DNA from: Pantoea sp. IMH
GTDB lineage: Bacteria > Pseudomonadota > Gammaproteobacteria > Enterobacterales > Enterobacteriaceae
Direction of reading: 5' to 3'
DNA length: 64,000 nucleotides
Assembly (NCBI RefSeq): GCF_000599885.1
Contig: NZ_JFGT01000005.1
Coordinates: forward strand, 806,001 to 870,000
Made by a program: the position numbers and the translations under genes. Shown here one piece after another: positions 1-11,352 of the stretch. Numbering within the stretch: position 1 is the first letter of the stretch; every line of letters begins with the position of its first letter. The notes beneath the pieces were generated by a model. The model had not been told where the DNA came from. It made no database searches and saw only the letters and a list, made by a program, of their open reading frames with translations.

Positions 1-55
1 AACTTTCAATTGATTGCGGGCGACTATCACGCATGGCGGGCTCCGGCGGAAAACA

Positions 56-556
56 GTGGGTATTCTAAATCGTTGGCGACAATTTGGCAGGCGTTACTTC
101 TGGCCGCATCTCCTGTTGGGGATGGTCGCGGCAAGCCTCGGCCTGCCTCATGCGTCAGCCTGCGACCGTACAACTTTATCAGAATCTCCGGCCAGAAGTC
201 TTAATATCAGCAGTGGGGTTCATGGCGATCGTCTTGCGCTCTTGCAGGAAAGCCTCCGCCGTTCAAATTTCACTGTAGATTACTGGCATCAGCATGCCAT
301 CCGCACCGTCATTCGCCACCTTTCTTTTACGCTGGCACCGGTCAGTCTTCCTGCCGCCGAGCAGGCAATGCCGCTGGCGGTTCAGAAGCTGGCACTGCTC
401 AACACGCTCAACGCGCTGTTAACCCATGAGGCTCGCCCGCCGGTTATAGTCCGTCTGACAGCGCTGCCACAGCAGGCGACCGGGCTTCGCTACCAGACCG
501 GGCTCTGGCTGGCGCAGGTGCAGGGCATTCGTGCCGGGCCCGTCTCTCACGCATAA
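56..556 (+). CDS. secM: SecM, secretion monitor arrest peptide
   Basis: SecM is an exported regulatory peptide whose ribosome stalling controls translation of secA, which follows 75 bases downstream. The protein has a basic N-terminus and a long signal peptide (RRYFWPHLLLGMVAASLGLP) ending near ASA. The conserved HQHAIRTVIRHLSF block is present. The arrest motif at the extreme C-terminus ends in GIRAGP, with Pro162 four residues before the stop. I chose the GTG start at 56 because E. coli SecM starts at the equivalent position; an ATG at 14 would add 14 unconserved residues. At 166 codons it is close to the family length of 170. Compared with E. coli, the motif's Phe150 and Ile156 are replaced by Tyr and Leu. 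The middle of the protein is poorly conserved, as usual. The lpxC gene normally found upstream is outside the window. Confidence 0.9.
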   Translation: MGILNRWRQFGRRYFWPHLLLGMVAASLGLPHASACDRTTLSESPARSLNISSGVHGDRLALLQESLRRSNFTVDYWHQHAIRTVIRHLSFTLAPVSLPAAEQAMPLAVQKLALLNTLNALLTHEARPPVIVRLTALPQQATGLRYQTGLWLAQVQGIRAGPVSHA

Positions 557-631
557 CGTCTGTAGTTAACCCTTACATTACACGCTAAGTGCTTCACCGC
601 AGCGCGCGGTGGCAGAGAGAATTTATTTATT

Positions 632-3337
632 ATGTTAACCAAATTATTGACCAAAGTTTTTGGCAGCAGTAACGATCGTACCCTGCGCCGTATGCGCAAA
701 GTTGTTGACCAGATCAACAAGATGGAGCCGGATTTCGAAAAGCTGTCTGATGATGAGCTGAAGGCGAAAACCAACGAGTTCCGTGCCCGTCTGGAAAAAG
801 GTGAAGTGCTGGAAAACCTTATTCCGGAAGCCTTTGCCACCGTGCGTGAAGCCAGCAAACGGGTCTTTGGCATGCGTCACTTCGACGTCCAGCTGCTGGG
901 CGGGATGGTGCTGAATGACCGCTGTATCGCGGAAATGCGTACCGGTGAAGGTAAAACCCTGACGGCAACCCTACCGGCTTACCTGAACGCTCTGAGCGGT
1001 AAAGGCGTGCATGTGGTCACCGTCAACGACTATCTGGCGCAGCGTGATGCGGAAAACAACCGTGCGCTGTTTGAATTCCTGGGGCTGAGCATCGGCATCA
1101 ATCTGCCTGGTATGCCTGCGCCGGCCAAACGCGAAGCTTACGCGGCAGATATTACTTACGGCACCAATAACGAATATGGGTTCGATTACCTGCGCGACAA
1201 TATGGCCTTCAGCCCGGAAGACCGTGTACAGCGTAAGCTGAACTATGCGCTGGTGGATGAAGTTGACTCCATCCTGATCGATGAAGCGCGTACGCCGCTG
1301 ATTATCTCCGGTCCCGCGGAAGACAGTTCAGAACTCTACATTCGTGTGAACAAACTTATTCCTCATCTGATCCGTCAGGAAAAAGAAGATTCGGATACCT
1401 TCCAGGGAGAAGGGCACTATTCGGTAGACGAAAAGTCGCGTCAGGTTCATCTGACCGAACGCGGCCTGGTGGCGATTGAAGAGCTGATGGTCAGCGAAGG
1501 CATTATGGAGGAGGGCGAGTCGCTCTACTCCCCGGGCAACATCATGATGATGCACCACGTCACTGCCGCACTGCGGGCGCACGTTCTCTTTACGCGTGAC
1601 GTTGACTACATCGTGAAAGATGGCGAAGTAATTATCGTTGATGAACACACCGGCCGTACCATGCAGGGTCGCCGCTGGTCTGACGGTCTGCATCAGGCCG
1701 TAGAAGCCAAAGAAGGTGTGGAAATCCAGAACGAGAACCAGACGCTGGCCTCTATCACTTTCCAGAACTATTTCCGTCTTTATGAGAAGCTGGCCGGAAT
1801 GACCGGTACAGCCGATACCGAAGCCTTCGAATTCAGCTCTATCTATAAGCTGGAAACCATCGTGGTGCCTACCAACCGTCCGATGGTGCGTAAAGATCTG
1901 CCGGATCTGGTCTATATGACCGAGAAAGAGAAGATCGATGCGATCATTGAGGATATCCGCGAGCGTACCGCTAACGGTCAGCCGGTGCTGGTCGGGACTA
2001 TCTCTATTGAAAAATCTGAAGTCGTCTCCAATGAGCTGACGAAGGCAGGTATCAAGCATGCGGTGCTGAACGCCAAGTTCCACGCCCGCGAGGCGGATAT
2101 CGTGGCACAGGCGGGTCAGCCCGGCGCTGTAACTATTGCTACCAACATGGCCGGTCGTGGTACGGATATCGTGCTTGGCGGTAGCTGGCAGGCTGAAATT
2201 GCCGCGCTGACCGACCCAACACCAGAGCAGATTGAAGCTATCAAGGCCGCCTGGAAAATCCGCCATGATGCCGTGCTGGCCTCCGGTGGTCTGCACATTA
2301 TCGGTACGGAACGTCACGAATCCCGTCGTATTGATAACCAGCTACGCGGTCGTTCAGGCCGCCAGGGGGATAACGGTTCATCCCGCTTCTACCTTTCAAT
2401 GGAAGATGCGCTGATGCGTATCTTTGCGTCCGATCGCGTCACCAATATGATGCGTAAGCTGGGCATGAAGCCGGGCGAGGCAATTGAACACCCGTGGGTA
2501 ACCAAGGCCATCGCTAACGCACAGCGTAAAGTGGAAAGCCGTAACTTCGATATTCGTAAGCAGCTGCTTGAATATGATGATGTGGCTAACGACCAGCGTC
2601 GTGCTATCTACAGCCAGCGTAACGAATTGCTGGATGTGTCTGACGTCAGCGAGACAATTGCCAGCATCCGTGAAGACGTGTTTAAAACCACCATCGACAC
2701 TTATATTCCGCCTCAGTCGCTGGAAGAGATGTGGGATGTGGCGGGTCTGGAAGAGCGCCTGAAAAACGACTTCGATCTTGAGCTGCCGATTGCCCAGTGG
2801 CTGGACAAGGAGCCGGAGCTGCACGAGGAAACGCTGCGCGAACGTATTCTTACTGAATCAAAAGCGCAGTATCAGCGCAAAGAAGAAGTGGTTGGCGTGG
2901 AAATGATGCGCAACTTCGAGAAGGGCGTCATGCTGCAAACCCTCGACTCCTTATGGAAAGAGCACCTGGCGGCAATGGACTATCTGCGCCAGGGGATCCA
3001 CCTGCGCGGCTATGCGCAAAAAGATCCTAAGCAGGAGTACAAGCGCGAATCTTTCGCTATGTTCGCGGCCATGCTGGAATCGCTGAAATATGAAGTGATC
3101 AGCACCCTGAGCAAGGTTCAGGTGCGGATGCCGGAAGAAGTGGAAGAGATGGAAGAGCAGCGCCGTGAAGAGGCCGAGCGCCTGGCGCAGCAGCAGCAGT
3201 TAAGCCATGTCGATACCGAAACCGAAGCAGCGATGGCGCTGGCAGAACAGACCGGCGAGCGTAAAGTGGGCCGTAACGATCCCTGCCCATGCGGTTCAGG
3301 TAAAAAATATAAGCAGTGTCATGGACGCCTGGCATAA
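632..3337 (+). CDS. secA: SecA, preprotein translocase ATPase
   Basis: SecA is the peripheral ATPase that drives unfolded preproteins through SecYEG. The length, 901 residues, equals that of E. coli SecA. Visible features are the Walker A motif MRTGEGKT near residue 105, the DEVD-type Walker B in [16 protein letters not shown] near 205-220, the preprotein cross-linking region, the second nucleotide-binding fold around residues 420-610 with [10 protein letters not shown] and the arginine-finger segment [11 protein letters not shown], and the C-terminal zinc finger with Cys885, Cys887, Cys896 and His897 that binds SecB. The start follows a GAGAGAA purine stretch. The gene is expected to be translationally controlled by SecM stalling, which opens a secM-secA mRNA hairpin. 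An intrinsic terminator follows directly. Confidence 0.99.
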   Translation: MLTKLLTKVFGSSNDRTLRRMRKVVDQINKMEPDFEKLSDDELKAKTNEFRARLEKGEVLENLIPEAFATVREASKRVFGMRHFDVQLLGGMVLNDRCIAEMRTGEGKTLTATLPAYLNALSGKGVHVVTVNDYLAQRDAENNRALFEFLGLSIGINLPGMPAPAKREAYAADITYGTNNEYGFDYLRDNMAFSPEDRVQRKLNYALVDEVDSILIDEARTPLIISGPAEDSSELYIRVNKLIPHLIRQEKEDSDTFQGEGHYSVDEKSRQVHLTERGLVAIEELMVSEGIMEEGESLYSPGNIMMMHHVTAALRAHVLFTRDVDYIVKDGEVIIVDEHTGRTMQGRRWSDGLHQAVEAKEGVEIQNENQTLASITFQNYFRLYEKLAGMTGTADTEAFEFSSIYKLETIVVPTNRPMVRKDLPDLVYMTEKEKIDAIIEDIRERTANGQPVLVGTISIEKSEVVSNELTKAGIKHAVLNAKFHAREADIVAQAGQPGAVTIATNMAGRGTDIVLGGSWQAEIAALTDPTPEQIEAIKAAWKIRHDAVLASGGLHIIGTERHESRRIDNQLRGRSGRQGDNGSSRFYLSMEDALMRIFASDRVTNMMRKLGMKPGEAIEHPWVTKAIANAQRKVESRNFDIRKQLLEYDDVANDQRRAIYSQRNELLDVSDVSETIASIREDVFKTTIDTYIPPQSLEEMWDVAGLEERLKNDFDLELPIAQWLDKEPELHEETLRERILTESKAQYQRKEEVVGVEMMRNFEKGVMLQTLDSLWKEHLAAMDYLRQGIHLRGYAQKDPKQEYKRESFAMFAAMLESLKYEVISTLSKVQVRMPEEVEEMEEQRREEAERLAQQQQLSHVDTETEAAMALAEQTGERKVGRNDPCPCGSGKKYKQCHGRLA

Positions 3338-3357
3338 TCGTCAGCCATGAGAGCGTG

Positions 3358-3383
3358 AAGGCCGGCGAAATCCGGCCTTTTTT
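3358..3383 (+). terminator. Intrinsic terminator after secA
   Basis: An eight-base-pair stem AAGGCCGG / CCGGCCTT closes a six-base loop, and six T residues span the end of the stem and the bases just after it. It sits about 20 bases after the secA stop codon, so mutT is probably transcribed mainly from its own promoter. Confidence 0.85.
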
Positions 3384-3492
3384 ACGCCCTGCGATCGCGC
3401 ACTAAGGGGTTACTGCAAACGCCAGCCTGAAAGGTAATGCAGCCTGGTAAACAGTCTGGAACCTGAGATATTTTGTAGAAAGCGAGTTAAGA

Positions 3493-3903
3493 ATGAAGCA
3501 TTTACAAGTAGCCGTAGGCATCATCCGCAACAACCAGCAGCAGATCTTTCTGGCCCAGCGGCCTGCCACTTCCCATATGGCGGAAAAGTGGGAGTTTCCG
3601 GGCGGGAAGATTGAATCTGGCGAAACGCCCGCAGAAGCCCTGAAGCGCGAACTGCAGGAAGAAACAGGCATTGAGGTGACCAGCGCCACGCCTTATGAGG
3701 TTGTCGATCATACTTACAGCGATCTGCGGGTCACGCTCCATTTCTTTATCGTCGACGGCTGGCAGGGTGAGCCCTGGGGACGGGAAGGTCAGCCTTCGCG
3801 CTGGGTCAGCCAGCAGGCTCTGGTGGCCGACGAGTTCCCGCCTGCCAATGCAGAGATTGTCAGGCGATTACAGGCAGTAACAGACGCTGACAGAGACTGC
3901 TGA
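3493..3903 (+). CDS. mutT: MutT, 8-oxo-dGTP diphosphatase
   Basis: MutT is a Nudix hydrolase that removes 8-oxo-dGTP from the nucleotide pool and prevents A:T to C:G transversions. The Nudix box is complete between residues 38 and 60, with GGKIESGE, then RE, EE and T-GI at the expected spacing. The length of 136 residues is slightly above the 129 of E. coli because of a longer C-terminal tail. The position directly after secA matches the conserved enterobacterial order. The gene is separated from secA by a terminator and about 110 bases. Its downstream neighbour yacG is convergent. Confidence 0.96.
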   Translation: MKHLQVAVGIIRNNQQQIFLAQRPATSHMAEKWEFPGGKIESGETPAEALKRELQEETGIEVTSATPYEVVDHTYSDLRVTLHFFIVDGWQGEPWGREGQPSRWVSQQALVADEFPPANAEIVRRLQAVTDADRDC

Positions 3904-3954
3904 TTGAAATAAAACAGGGTGTAGGCCATCTTCTGACTGGCCTGTTCCATGGCT

Positions 3955-3982
3955 GGCCCGCCCGGTAAAGCGAGCGGGCCTT
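3955..3982. terminator. Hairpin between convergent mutT and yacG
   Basis: A seven-base-pair stem GGCCCGC / GCGGGCC with a 12-base loop lies between the ends of two convergent genes. Only two T residues follow on the plus strand, so it is a weak or Rho-assisted terminator at best. Confidence 0.4.
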
Positions 3983-3988
3983 AACGGC

Positions 3989-4195
3989 TCAGTCTCTTTC
4001 CGGCGGGTTCAGTTCGCTCCAGTCCTCATTCTCCGCGTAATCGCCGGCACTCGGGATCCGTTTTTCCTCTGCTGCCCATTCGCCCAGATCGATTAGCTGG
4101 CAGCGCTTGGAGCAAAAGGGCCGCCACGGGCTTAGTTCATCCCAGATGACCTCTTTACTGCAGGTCGGACAGTTCACTATCGTCACATCATTCAT
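3989..4195 (-). CDS. yacG: YacG, DNA gyrase inhibitor (zinc finger)
   Basis: YacG is a small zinc-binding protein known in E. coli to bind GyrB and inhibit DNA gyrase. It has 68 residues. The four zinc-ligand cysteines are visible as CPTC near the N-terminus and C-x3-C in [13 protein letters not shown]. The C-terminal acidic and tryptophan-bearing tail ([13 protein letters not shown]) is also typical. It is the last gene of a minus-strand set coaE-zapD-yacG, with an 11-base gap after zapD, and is probably co-transcribed with it. Confidence 0.95.
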   Translation of the reverse strand: MNDVTIVNCPTCSKEVIWDELSPWRPFCSKRCQLIDLGEWAAEEKRIPSAGDYAENEDWSELNPPERD

Positions 4196-4206
4196 CAGTA
4201 ATAACC

Positions 4207-4950
4207 TTAACAGCAGGCAAGTTCAAAATCGAGGCGGGCCGGGACATCGCCGTGTTCGCTATCCAGCGGCAGGAAGCGAATGGCGAAGCGGCTCTTATGG
4301 CCGGAAACCTGCGGATACAGCGATGATTCCAGATCCAGCTGCAGACGCAGAAGCTCGGCACCTTCCGCATTATCCTGAAAAAAGCCGTTCAGGCTGGTCT
4401 GATTACGGAAAATGCCTGACTGGCGAATCAGATCCAGGATAAGCGTCAGCGCCTCACGGATTGGGGTCAGCGTCGCCATCCAGCCAGCAACCTGCGCATC
4501 GCGTACGCTTTGCTCCAGATGCAACCAGATATGCAAGGTAGGAAGGTCGAAGCTACAGCAGCCGCCGGGAATGCTAAGACGCTGACGAACCAGCCCAATC
4601 AGACGCTCCTCACGCAGCTGCTGGCCCATACGCGGCGCGGCCATCAGGACGACGGAGCGGGTTTTCAGACTGTCGCTTAACGCGTTGACCCGTTCCATAT
4701 CCACACCAGGCACTTCCGCCCAGGCACGCAGTTTCTGTTGCTGTTTTTCCAGCTCTTTAACAATTTCAGTGCGCAGCTCGCCGCGCTCAAACACATCCAG
4801 CAGCTCAGCCGCGTTACGGAAAAACGCCAGCGCACCGTGATGATCGCTGATCTGCTGACTCTTCTCTAGTTGTTTAATCAGGAATTCAATACGCAGCCAG
4901 GTACGCATTTTTTCATTCAGGGGATATTCAAATAAAACAGTTGTGCTCAT
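4207..4950 (-). CDS. zapD: ZapD, cell division protein that bundles FtsZ
   Basis: ZapD (YacF) binds the FtsZ C-terminus and cross-links FtsZ filaments at the division ring. The start [20 protein letters not shown] gives 247 residues, the family length. The reading frame stays open for another 50 codons upstream, but that extension overlaps coaE and is not conserved in the family. The gap to the coaE stop is only four bases, so the two genes are translationally close. The protein is mostly alpha-helical at the N-terminus and ends in the beta-rich domain ([11 protein letters not shown]). It has no membrane segment and acts in the cytoplasm. Confidence 0.97.
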   Translation of the reverse strand: MSTTVLFEYPLNEKMRTWLRIEFLIKQLEKSQQISDHHGALAFFRNAAELLDVFERGELRTEIVKELEKQQQKLRAWAEVPGVDMERVNALSDSLKTRSVVLMAAPRMGQQLREERLIGLVRQRLSIPGGCCSFDLPTLHIWLHLEQSVRDAQVAGWMATLTPIREALTLILDLIRQSGIFRNQTSLNGFFQDNAEGAELLRLQLDLESSLYPQVSGHKSRFAIRFLPLDSEHGDVPARLDFELACC

Positions 4951-4954
4951 ACAG

Positions 4955-5566
4955 TTAATCCTGGTGTACTTCTGCGGCCAGCTTCCGGTAGCGCCGATCG
5001 AGAAGGGCAACTCGGGCGGCCACCGCATCGGGTGACCCGCCGTTATCAATAATGTCATCTGCCACGGCCAGGCGTCTTTCCCGCGTGACCTGAGCAGCAA
5101 GAATATGTTCCGCCTGTTCGCGGGTTACGCCATCCCTTGCCATGGTGCGCGATAGCTGCGTATCGCGATCTACATCCACAACCAGCACCCGGTTGGCCAG
5201 ATGCTGCAAATTATTTTCTACCAGAAGCGGCACTACCCACAGGCACCAGGGTGACGTGGTCATCGCCAGCTGGCGTTGGGTTTCAGCCTGAATAAGAGGG
5301 TGAAGCAGCGCGTTAAGCCAGGCTTTCTCTTCCGGCACGGTGAAGATACGCTGCCGCAGCGCGGCGCGATTGAGCCTGCCATCAGGCAGAATAACCTCTT
5401 CGCCGAATTTCTTGCGGACCGCATTCAGGGCAGGCTGTCCCGGCTCAACGACCTGCCTGGCAATGAGATCAGCATCGACAACATCAATGCCTCTCGCCGC
5501 AAATGCGTTAGCGATGGTGGTTTTACCGCTACCAATACCGCCGGTCAGCGCAACAGTATAGCGCAT
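4955..5566 (-). CDS. coaE: CoaE, dephospho-CoA kinase
   Basis: CoaE phosphorylates dephospho-CoA at the ribose 3'-hydroxyl, the last step of coenzyme A synthesis. The P-loop GGIGSGKT spans residues 9-16. The [13 protein letters not shown] segment and the lid-region arginines are in place. The length, 203 residues, is close to the E. coli protein at 206. It is the first gene of the minus-strand coaE-zapD-yacG set. Its promoter should lie in the roughly 240-base divergent region shared with guaC. Confidence 0.97.
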   Translation of the reverse strand: MRYTVALTGGIGSGKTTIANAFAARGIDVVDADLIARQVVEPGQPALNAVRKKFGEEVILPDGRLNRAALRQRIFTVPEEKAWLNALLHPLIQAETQRQLAMTTSPWCLWVVPLLVENNLQHLANRVLVVDVDRDTQLSRTMARDGVTREQAEHILAAQVTRERRLAVADDIIDNGGSPDAVAARVALLDRRYRKLAAEVHQD

Positions 5567-5807
5567 CAGCTTCAGTTCCCCCGGCTAGTGAGTGGATGCA
5601 GCCTTTACACGTGAGAATGGGCAGCGGCTGCAGGGAAAAATGTGGCCCGGCTCACATGATGAGTTTTTAGATAGATTTAGGGGATTGTAGCGTAAATAAT
5701 CTTGAATTCGCAGTCTTGTCGCGCCGTTTTTAGTGCGTATGATAGCGTCACTGGAGCTGGCAGCAGCACCCAATCGTTCGATTGCGCCACCAACCAGGAA
5801 ACTCGTC

Positions 5808-6848
5808 ATGCGTATTGAAGAAGATATCAAGTTAGGCTTTAAGGATGTTCTGATCCGGCCAAAACGTTCCACGCTGAAAAGCCGTTCTCAGGTCGACCTG
5901 AATCGTCAGTTCACTTTCAAACACTCTGGTATCGCCTGGTCAGGTGTGCCGGTTATCGCCGCTAACATGGATACGGTAGGCACCTTCAGCATGGCCGAAG
6001 CGCTGGCCTCCTTTGAGGTGTTAACCGCTGTGCATAAGCACTACAGCGTGGAGCAGTGGCAGGCTTTTATCGCCCGGGTTCCCGAGAGCGTTCTGCGCCA
6101 TGTGATGGTTTCTACCGGCACATCCGAGGCGGACTTTACCAAACTTAAACAGATCGTTGCGTTATCCTCTGCGCTGAATTTTATCTGTATTGATGTGGCT
6201 AACGGCTATTCCGAACATTTTGTCAGCTTCCTCCAGCGCGCCCGTGAAGCGTTTCCGGACAAGACGATCTGTGCGGGCAACGTCGTTACCGGTGAAATGG
6301 TTGAAGAGCTGATCCTTTCCGGTGCAGACATCGTCAAAGTGGGGATTGGTCCCGGTTCGGTCTGCACAACGCGGGTGAAAACCGGCGTAGGTTATCCGCA
6401 GCTTTCCGCCGTTATCGAATGTGCCGATGCGGCACACGGCTTAGGCGGGCAAATCGTTAGCGATGGTGGCTGCTCCGTGCCGGGCGACGTTGCCAAAGCG
6501 TTTGGCGGCGGGGCAGACTTCGTGATGCTTGGCGGCATGCTGGCTGCGCATGACGAGTGTGAAGGCAAAATTGTGGAAGAAAACGGCGAGCAGTTTATGC
6601 TGTTTTACGGCATGAGCTCCGAGTCGGCGATGAACCGGCACGTGGGCGGCGTCGCGGAGTATCGTGCGGCGGAAGGAAAAACGGTGAAATTACCCGTCCG
6701 TGGTCCGGTAGAACTGACCGCGCGCGATATTCTCGGTGGCCTGCGTTCAGCCTGTACCTATGTAGGTGCGGAGCGCCTGAAGGAACTGACCAAACGAACC
6801 ACCTTTATTCGCGTGGCCGAACAGGAAAACCGCGTATTTAACCGGTAA
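5808..6848 (+). CDS. guaC: GuaC, GMP reductase
   Basis: GuaC converts GMP to IMP using NADPH in purine salvage. The IMPDH/GMPR barrel signature [11 protein letters not shown], carrying the catalytic cysteine near residue 186, is present, as is [20 protein letters not shown] in the phosphate-binding region. The ATG at 5808 gives [14 protein letters not shown] and 346 residues, matching E. coli. The in-frame ATG at 5733 would add 25 residues with no counterpart in the family. The gene is monocistronic and divergent from coaE. Confidence 0.97.
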   Translation: MRIEEDIKLGFKDVLIRPKRSTLKSRSQVDLNRQFTFKHSGIAWSGVPVIAANMDTVGTFSMAEALASFEVLTAVHKHYSVEQWQAFIARVPESVLRHVMVSTGTSEADFTKLKQIVALSSALNFICIDVANGYSEHFVSFLQRAREAFPDKTICAGNVVTGEMVEELILSGADIVKVGIGPGSVCTTRVKTGVGYPQLSAVIECADAAHGLGGQIVSDGGCSVPGDVAKAFGGGADFVMLGGMLAAHDECEGKIVEENGEQFMLFYGMSSESAMNRHVGGVAEYRAAEGKTVKLPVRGPVELTARDILGGLRSACTYVGAERLKELTKRTTFIRVAEQENRVFNR

Positions 6849-6940
6849 TCTTCCTGCCCGCCGCACCGTTGCGGTGGGCAGATCGCCTGAACATGAGCAG
6901 GATTTCACCCTGCCAGGCGTTTCTTTTTTCCCGCCAGAAA

Positions 6941-8146
6941 CTATCCACCCAGCGCATTCCCCAGATTGAACACTGGCAGATACATCGCCACAACCAGCGC
7001 ACCGACAATAAGCCCGGTCACCATCATCATGAGCGGTTCAAGGGCGGCAGCCAACGTATCGGCACGTTCGCTCGTGCTGTTTTCATGCAGGGTTGCCAGT
7101 CTTGCCAGCATGCTGTCCAGCATGCCTGCTTCCTCGCCCACTTTGATTAACTGGCCGCAGAGCGGCGTAAATAGCGGATGCTGTTTCAGAATGGTATGGA
7201 GTGGATTGCCGGCAGAGATATGCTGCTGAAATTGCGCGATGCATTCTCGCCAGATCCGCTGATGAAGCGTTTGTTCCACAGCCTGAAGGCCCTGCAGCAG
7301 CGGCAGTCCAGCCTGTTGTGTCAGTGAGAGCGTAGTGAAAATCGCGCTGATCTGAGCGCCTTTGTACAGGGCGCCAGCGAGTGGTAACCGGATCAAACAG
7401 CGCTCCATGCTGCGCTGCCAGTTGACGGGCAGTCGCTGAATATTCTTCAGGCAGAGAGGTATCAGCACTACAGGCGGAAGCAGAGTGATGCCGTAGTGCT
7501 GAAGCCAGTCTGAAAATGCGATAACCGCTACAGTAAAAGCGGGTAAGGGCGCGTCGAATGAGTGATAGACTGCAGCAAACTCCGGCAAAATCCAGACCAG
7601 CATGCCGTATGAGACAATAAGAGCCAGCGCCAGAATAAAAAGGGGATAGCGCAGCGCTTTCATCACTTTTTTCTGCAACTGCTGCTCTCTTTCCTGTTGG
7701 CTGGCAAGCTGAAGACAGCATTCATCAAGCTTGCCCGTCAGTTCGCCAACGTTCATGAGGGAAGCGTAGAGCGGCGGAAATACCTCAGGCCACTGCGCCA
7801 GTGCCGCTGAAAAAGCTGTTCCTTCAGACACCCGTTGTTGGATATCCACAAGAAGCGCCTGCCAGCCAGCATCGGCGTGATCCCCTGAGAGAAGCCCCAG
7901 GCTGACTGAAAGGGTTAAGCCTGATTTCAACAGCGTGGAAAGCTGCCGGAAGCACGCTATTTTACTCTCACCCCGCCAGGCGCTTGGCGGGTAGCGTTTT
8001 CCGCGTGAAAGCTTCAGCGGAATATGACCCATAGCGATCAGCCGCCCGATGACCTGCTCGCGGTTTTGACAGAAGAAGGCCCCCTGCTGAAAACGGCCAC
8101 CCTCATCCAGCGCCTGCCAGCTAAACAGTCGCAGCGCAGCCATCAT
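6941..8146 (-). CDS. hofC: HofC, type IV pilus assembly inner-membrane platform protein
   Basis: HofC belongs to the GspF/PilC family, which forms the inner-membrane platform of type IV pili and type II secretion. Two T2SSF domains are visible, around residues 60-185 and 260-385. There are three hydrophobic segments, including LFILALALIVSYGMLVWILP, a central one near LPPVVLIPLCL, and a C-terminal MMMVTGLIVGALVVAMYLPVF. The start is uncertain: GTG at 8152 or ATG at 8146 or 8143, all overlapping the end of hofB. The order ppdD-hofB-hofC is the conserved enterobacterial set. No secretin or prepilin peptidase gene is in the window, so pilus formation needs genes elsewhere. Confidence 0.93.
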   Translation of the reverse strand: MMAALRLFSWQALDEGGRFQQGAFFCQNREQVIGRLIAMGHIPLKLSRGKRYPPSAWRGESKIACFRQLSTLLKSGLTLSVSLGLLSGDHADAGWQALLVDIQQRVSEGTAFSAALAQWPEVFPPLYASLMNVGELTGKLDECCLQLASQQEREQQLQKKVMKALRYPLFILALALIVSYGMLVWILPEFAAVYHSFDAPLPAFTVAVIAFSDWLQHYGITLLPPVVLIPLCLKNIQRLPVNWQRSMERCLIRLPLAGALYKGAQISAIFTTLSLTQQAGLPLLQGLQAVEQTLHQRIWRECIAQFQQHISAGNPLHTILKQHPLFTPLCGQLIKVGEEAGMLDSMLARLATLHENSTSERADTLAAALEPLMMMVTGLIVGALVVAMYLPVFNLGNALGG

Positions 8147-9539
8147 CTTCACTCACAATGCGGTAGAGCTCTTCAAGCGTTGTATCGCCCCGGTTCACAC
8201 AATGGAGCCCTTCGGTAAAAAGCGTGTTCATTCCCTGCTGCCGGGCAATGTCCGCCAGCGCCTCGGGCCTCTCGCCGGCGGCGATAGCGATTTGCAGACG
8301 TGGCGTAACCGGCATCAGCTCAAACAGCGCTACGCGGCCATAAAACCCTGAGAAACAGCGCTCACACCCTACTGCGCGCCAGTTACGCACGGTACCCGGC
8401 CAGACGGTCGCCGGAAAGTCGGCCACGGCAGCGGCTGGCTGGCGACAGTGAGGGCAGAGACGCCGGACCAGCCGCTGGGCAATGACCAGCTTAAGTGCGG
8501 AGGCGAGCAGGTAGCCGGGAATGCCGATCTGCCCCAGGCGGATTAGCGTTTCCGTCGTGGAGTTAGTATGTAATGTTGAAAGCACCAGGTGGCCCGTCTG
8601 CGCGGCTTTCACCGCCGTTTCGGCGGTTTCGCCATCACGGATCTCTCCCAGCATGATGACATCGGGATCCTGCCGGAGCAGCGCGCGGAGTACGAGGTTA
8701 AAATCCAGCCCTGCTTTCACATTGATTTGGGTCTGATTGACGCCCGGTAGAGGAATCTCTATCGGATCTTCCACGCTACACAAATTTCGCTGTGGATGAT
8801 TAAGCCAGCTTAATCCGCTGTAGAGGGTAAAGGTTTTACCGCTACCGGTAGGGCCTGTGACCAGAATCAATCCCTGCGGCCGGGCCAGCGCCTGGCGGTA
8901 GCGCCGCAGCAAAGCCGGCGACATCCCAAGATTTTCCAGCGCGACATCCTGGGTATGGCTTTGCAGCAGACGAATAACGGCTTTCTCGCCGAAGCGCGTG
9001 GGGAGTGTGGCGAGGCGAAATGACGCCGTTGTGCCGTTCAGTTCAAGCATGAACTGGCCATCCTGAGGAATACGCCGTTCTGAGGTATCAAGGCTGGCCA
9101 GAATTTTCAGGCGTGCCAGCAGTGAACTGCCGGCGTCCGCCTGTTCTGCCGGCAGGGTCTGCAACACGCCGTCGACGCGCAGTCGTATTCTCAGTGAATC
9201 AGACTGCGGCTCGATATGAATATCCGACGCGCGGCGTTGAACAGCCAGGGCAAGAAGCCGGTCGATACGTTCAGGGGCCGCCTGTTGCGAATCGCCCGCA
9301 GGCTCAGCCTCGGCCAGCGGGACGTTATCATGGTTTTGCAGAAACTGTTGCAGGCGTGCCTGAGGCCAGTATTCCATCTCAATGGCACTCTGGCATGCAA
9401 AGCGCAGCGCCTCCATCATTGTGGTGGAAGGGGAGGCAGCAACGGCAATTTTCAGGCGTTGCGGCGTGTGTTCCAGAATTGCCGCCTGGTGATGCAGACA
9501 GAGTTCCTGGATGGCTTGCTGTGCTGAAGAGAAGCTCAT
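8121..9539 (-). CDS. hofB: HofB, type IV pilus assembly ATPase
   Basis: HofB is a GspE/PilB-type hexameric ATPase that powers pilin polymerisation. The core shows Walker A GPTGSGKT near residue 230, the Asp box following it, Walker B in DVIMLGEIRDGETAETA, and a His box. A zinc tetracysteine is present as CPHC and CERC near residues 395-420. The length of 472 residues is close to E. coli HofB. The gene starts inside the ppdD stop (ATGA overlap) and its end overlaps hofC, which argues for one polycistronic mRNA with translational coupling. Confidence 0.95.
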   Translation of the reverse strand: MSFSSAQQAIQELCLHHQAAILEHTPQRLKIAVAASPSTTMMEALRFACQSAIEMEYWPQARLQQFLQNHDNVPLAEAEPAGDSQQAAPERIDRLLALAVQRRASDIHIEPQSDSLRIRLRVDGVLQTLPAEQADAGSSLLARLKILASLDTSERRIPQDGQFMLELNGTTASFRLATLPTRFGEKAVIRLLQSHTQDVALENLGMSPALLRRYRQALARPQGLILVTGPTGSGKTFTLYSGLSWLNHPQRNLCSVEDPIEIPLPGVNQTQINVKAGLDFNLVLRALLRQDPDVIMLGEIRDGETAETAVKAAQTGHLVLSTLHTNSTTETLIRLGQIGIPGYLLASALKLVIAQRLVRRLCPHCRQPAAAVADFPATVWPGTVRNWRAVGCERCFSGFYGRVALFELMPVTPRLQIAIAAGERPEALADIARQQGMNTLFTEGLHCVNRGDTTLEELYRIVSEDDGCAATV

Positions 9540-9988
9540 TCAGTACCTCCGGTAGTTGCATCGTCAAAGCGAAAAATACTTTCGCAGGCTTCGGTTAGCG
9601 CAGCGGCTGTACTGGTGCAGCTTCGCCGCCAGCGGATCCCACCTTCCGTTTCTTCCCATTCAGGCGTCATTGTGACGTTCAGGCCGCTGAGGCTCTCCTG
9701 GCCGGTCAGGGTGATCGTCCCTGCCTGTACGGAGACGGCCGAAACGTAACGGGATCCTTTGCCCGCAGGAATGCCATTGCTGCCCGCCGTACAGTTCCCT
9801 GTTCCGCCGCTTTCCAGTGCGCAAAGTTCAACGGCAGTTTTGTAAGGCATCGCCACCTGTAGCATGTCGGTCAGTGCGGCTTTTTGCAGATAGTTTTGAT
9901 AAGCCGGCAGCCCAATGGCGCTGAGAATAGCGACGATAGCGATAACGATCATCAGTTCAATCAGGGTGAATCCTTGCTGCTTTTCCAT
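9536..9988 (-). CDS. ppdD: PpdD, major type IV prepilin
   Basis: PpdD is the type IVa major pilin of enterobacteria. It has a short basic leader (MEKQQG) followed by the prepilin peptidase site and the hydrophobic polymerisation helix FTLIELMIVIAIVAIL. Glu5 of the mature protein, needed for assembly, is present. Two cysteine pairs in the globular part, near residues 60-70 and 125-140, could form the C-terminal disulfide loop. A good ribosome-binding site (AGGAGT) precedes the ATG. It is the first gene of the ppdD-hofB-hofC operon. Cleavage requires a prepilin peptidase encoded elsewhere. Confidence 0.96.
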   Translation of the reverse strand: MEKQQGFTLIELMIVIAIVAILSAIGLPAYQNYLQKAALTDMLQVAMPYKTAVELCALESGGTGNCTAGSNGIPAGKGSRYVSAVSVQAGTITLTGQESLSGLNVTMTPEWEETEGGIRWRRSCTSTAAALTEACESIFRFDDATTGGTE

Positions 9989-10144
9989 AGCAATACTCCT
10001 CTCACAGTCGAGACCGGCACGTTAGCCTTTGGCAAAGAAACGGACCAGTAGCAGAAGCGCTCTCAGGAATGAGGGATGGAAACAAACGGATGAGGTTGCA
10101 CTGCTGTGTCATTCAGATGCGGAGGAGGCCGCAAAAACGAAGGT

Positions 10145-10179
10145 GTGGGAAACAACGCCATCCGCAACAGATGGCGTTG
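10145..10179 (-). terminator. Probable terminator of nadC
   Basis: A perfect ten-base-pair stem CAACGCCATC / GATGGCGTTG with a seven-base loop lies about 15 bases beyond the nadC stop on the minus strand. Only three T residues follow in that direction. It separates nadC from the ppdD promoter. Confidence 0.6.
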
Positions 10180-10194
10180 GTCAGCTCAGCGCCG

Positions 10195-11124
<930 letters not shown>

Positions 11125-11352
11125 CTAGCCTTTTTAGGCTTTTCTTACCAGATGCATGCAGACTGTGCGTCGGGCTGAGGCGTTTTTTAGCCTGTAAGGC
11201 AGGCTGAAAGCGTGTGCGTTAGTTGTACCAAAATGCCCTGAATCAGGCATGAAAGCCCGGTATTCCTTTAGTCGTTCGGAACCGCAGAAGTTTGGTTTTC
11301 CTGAAATGTTTCATGCTACTCTGATGAAATTGTTATAAAAGGAGAATAAAAC

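Noticed and set aside
1328-2317. 329-codon minus-strand frame inside secA
   Set aside because: It has no family features and lies wholly inside SecA, which is complete on the plus strand.
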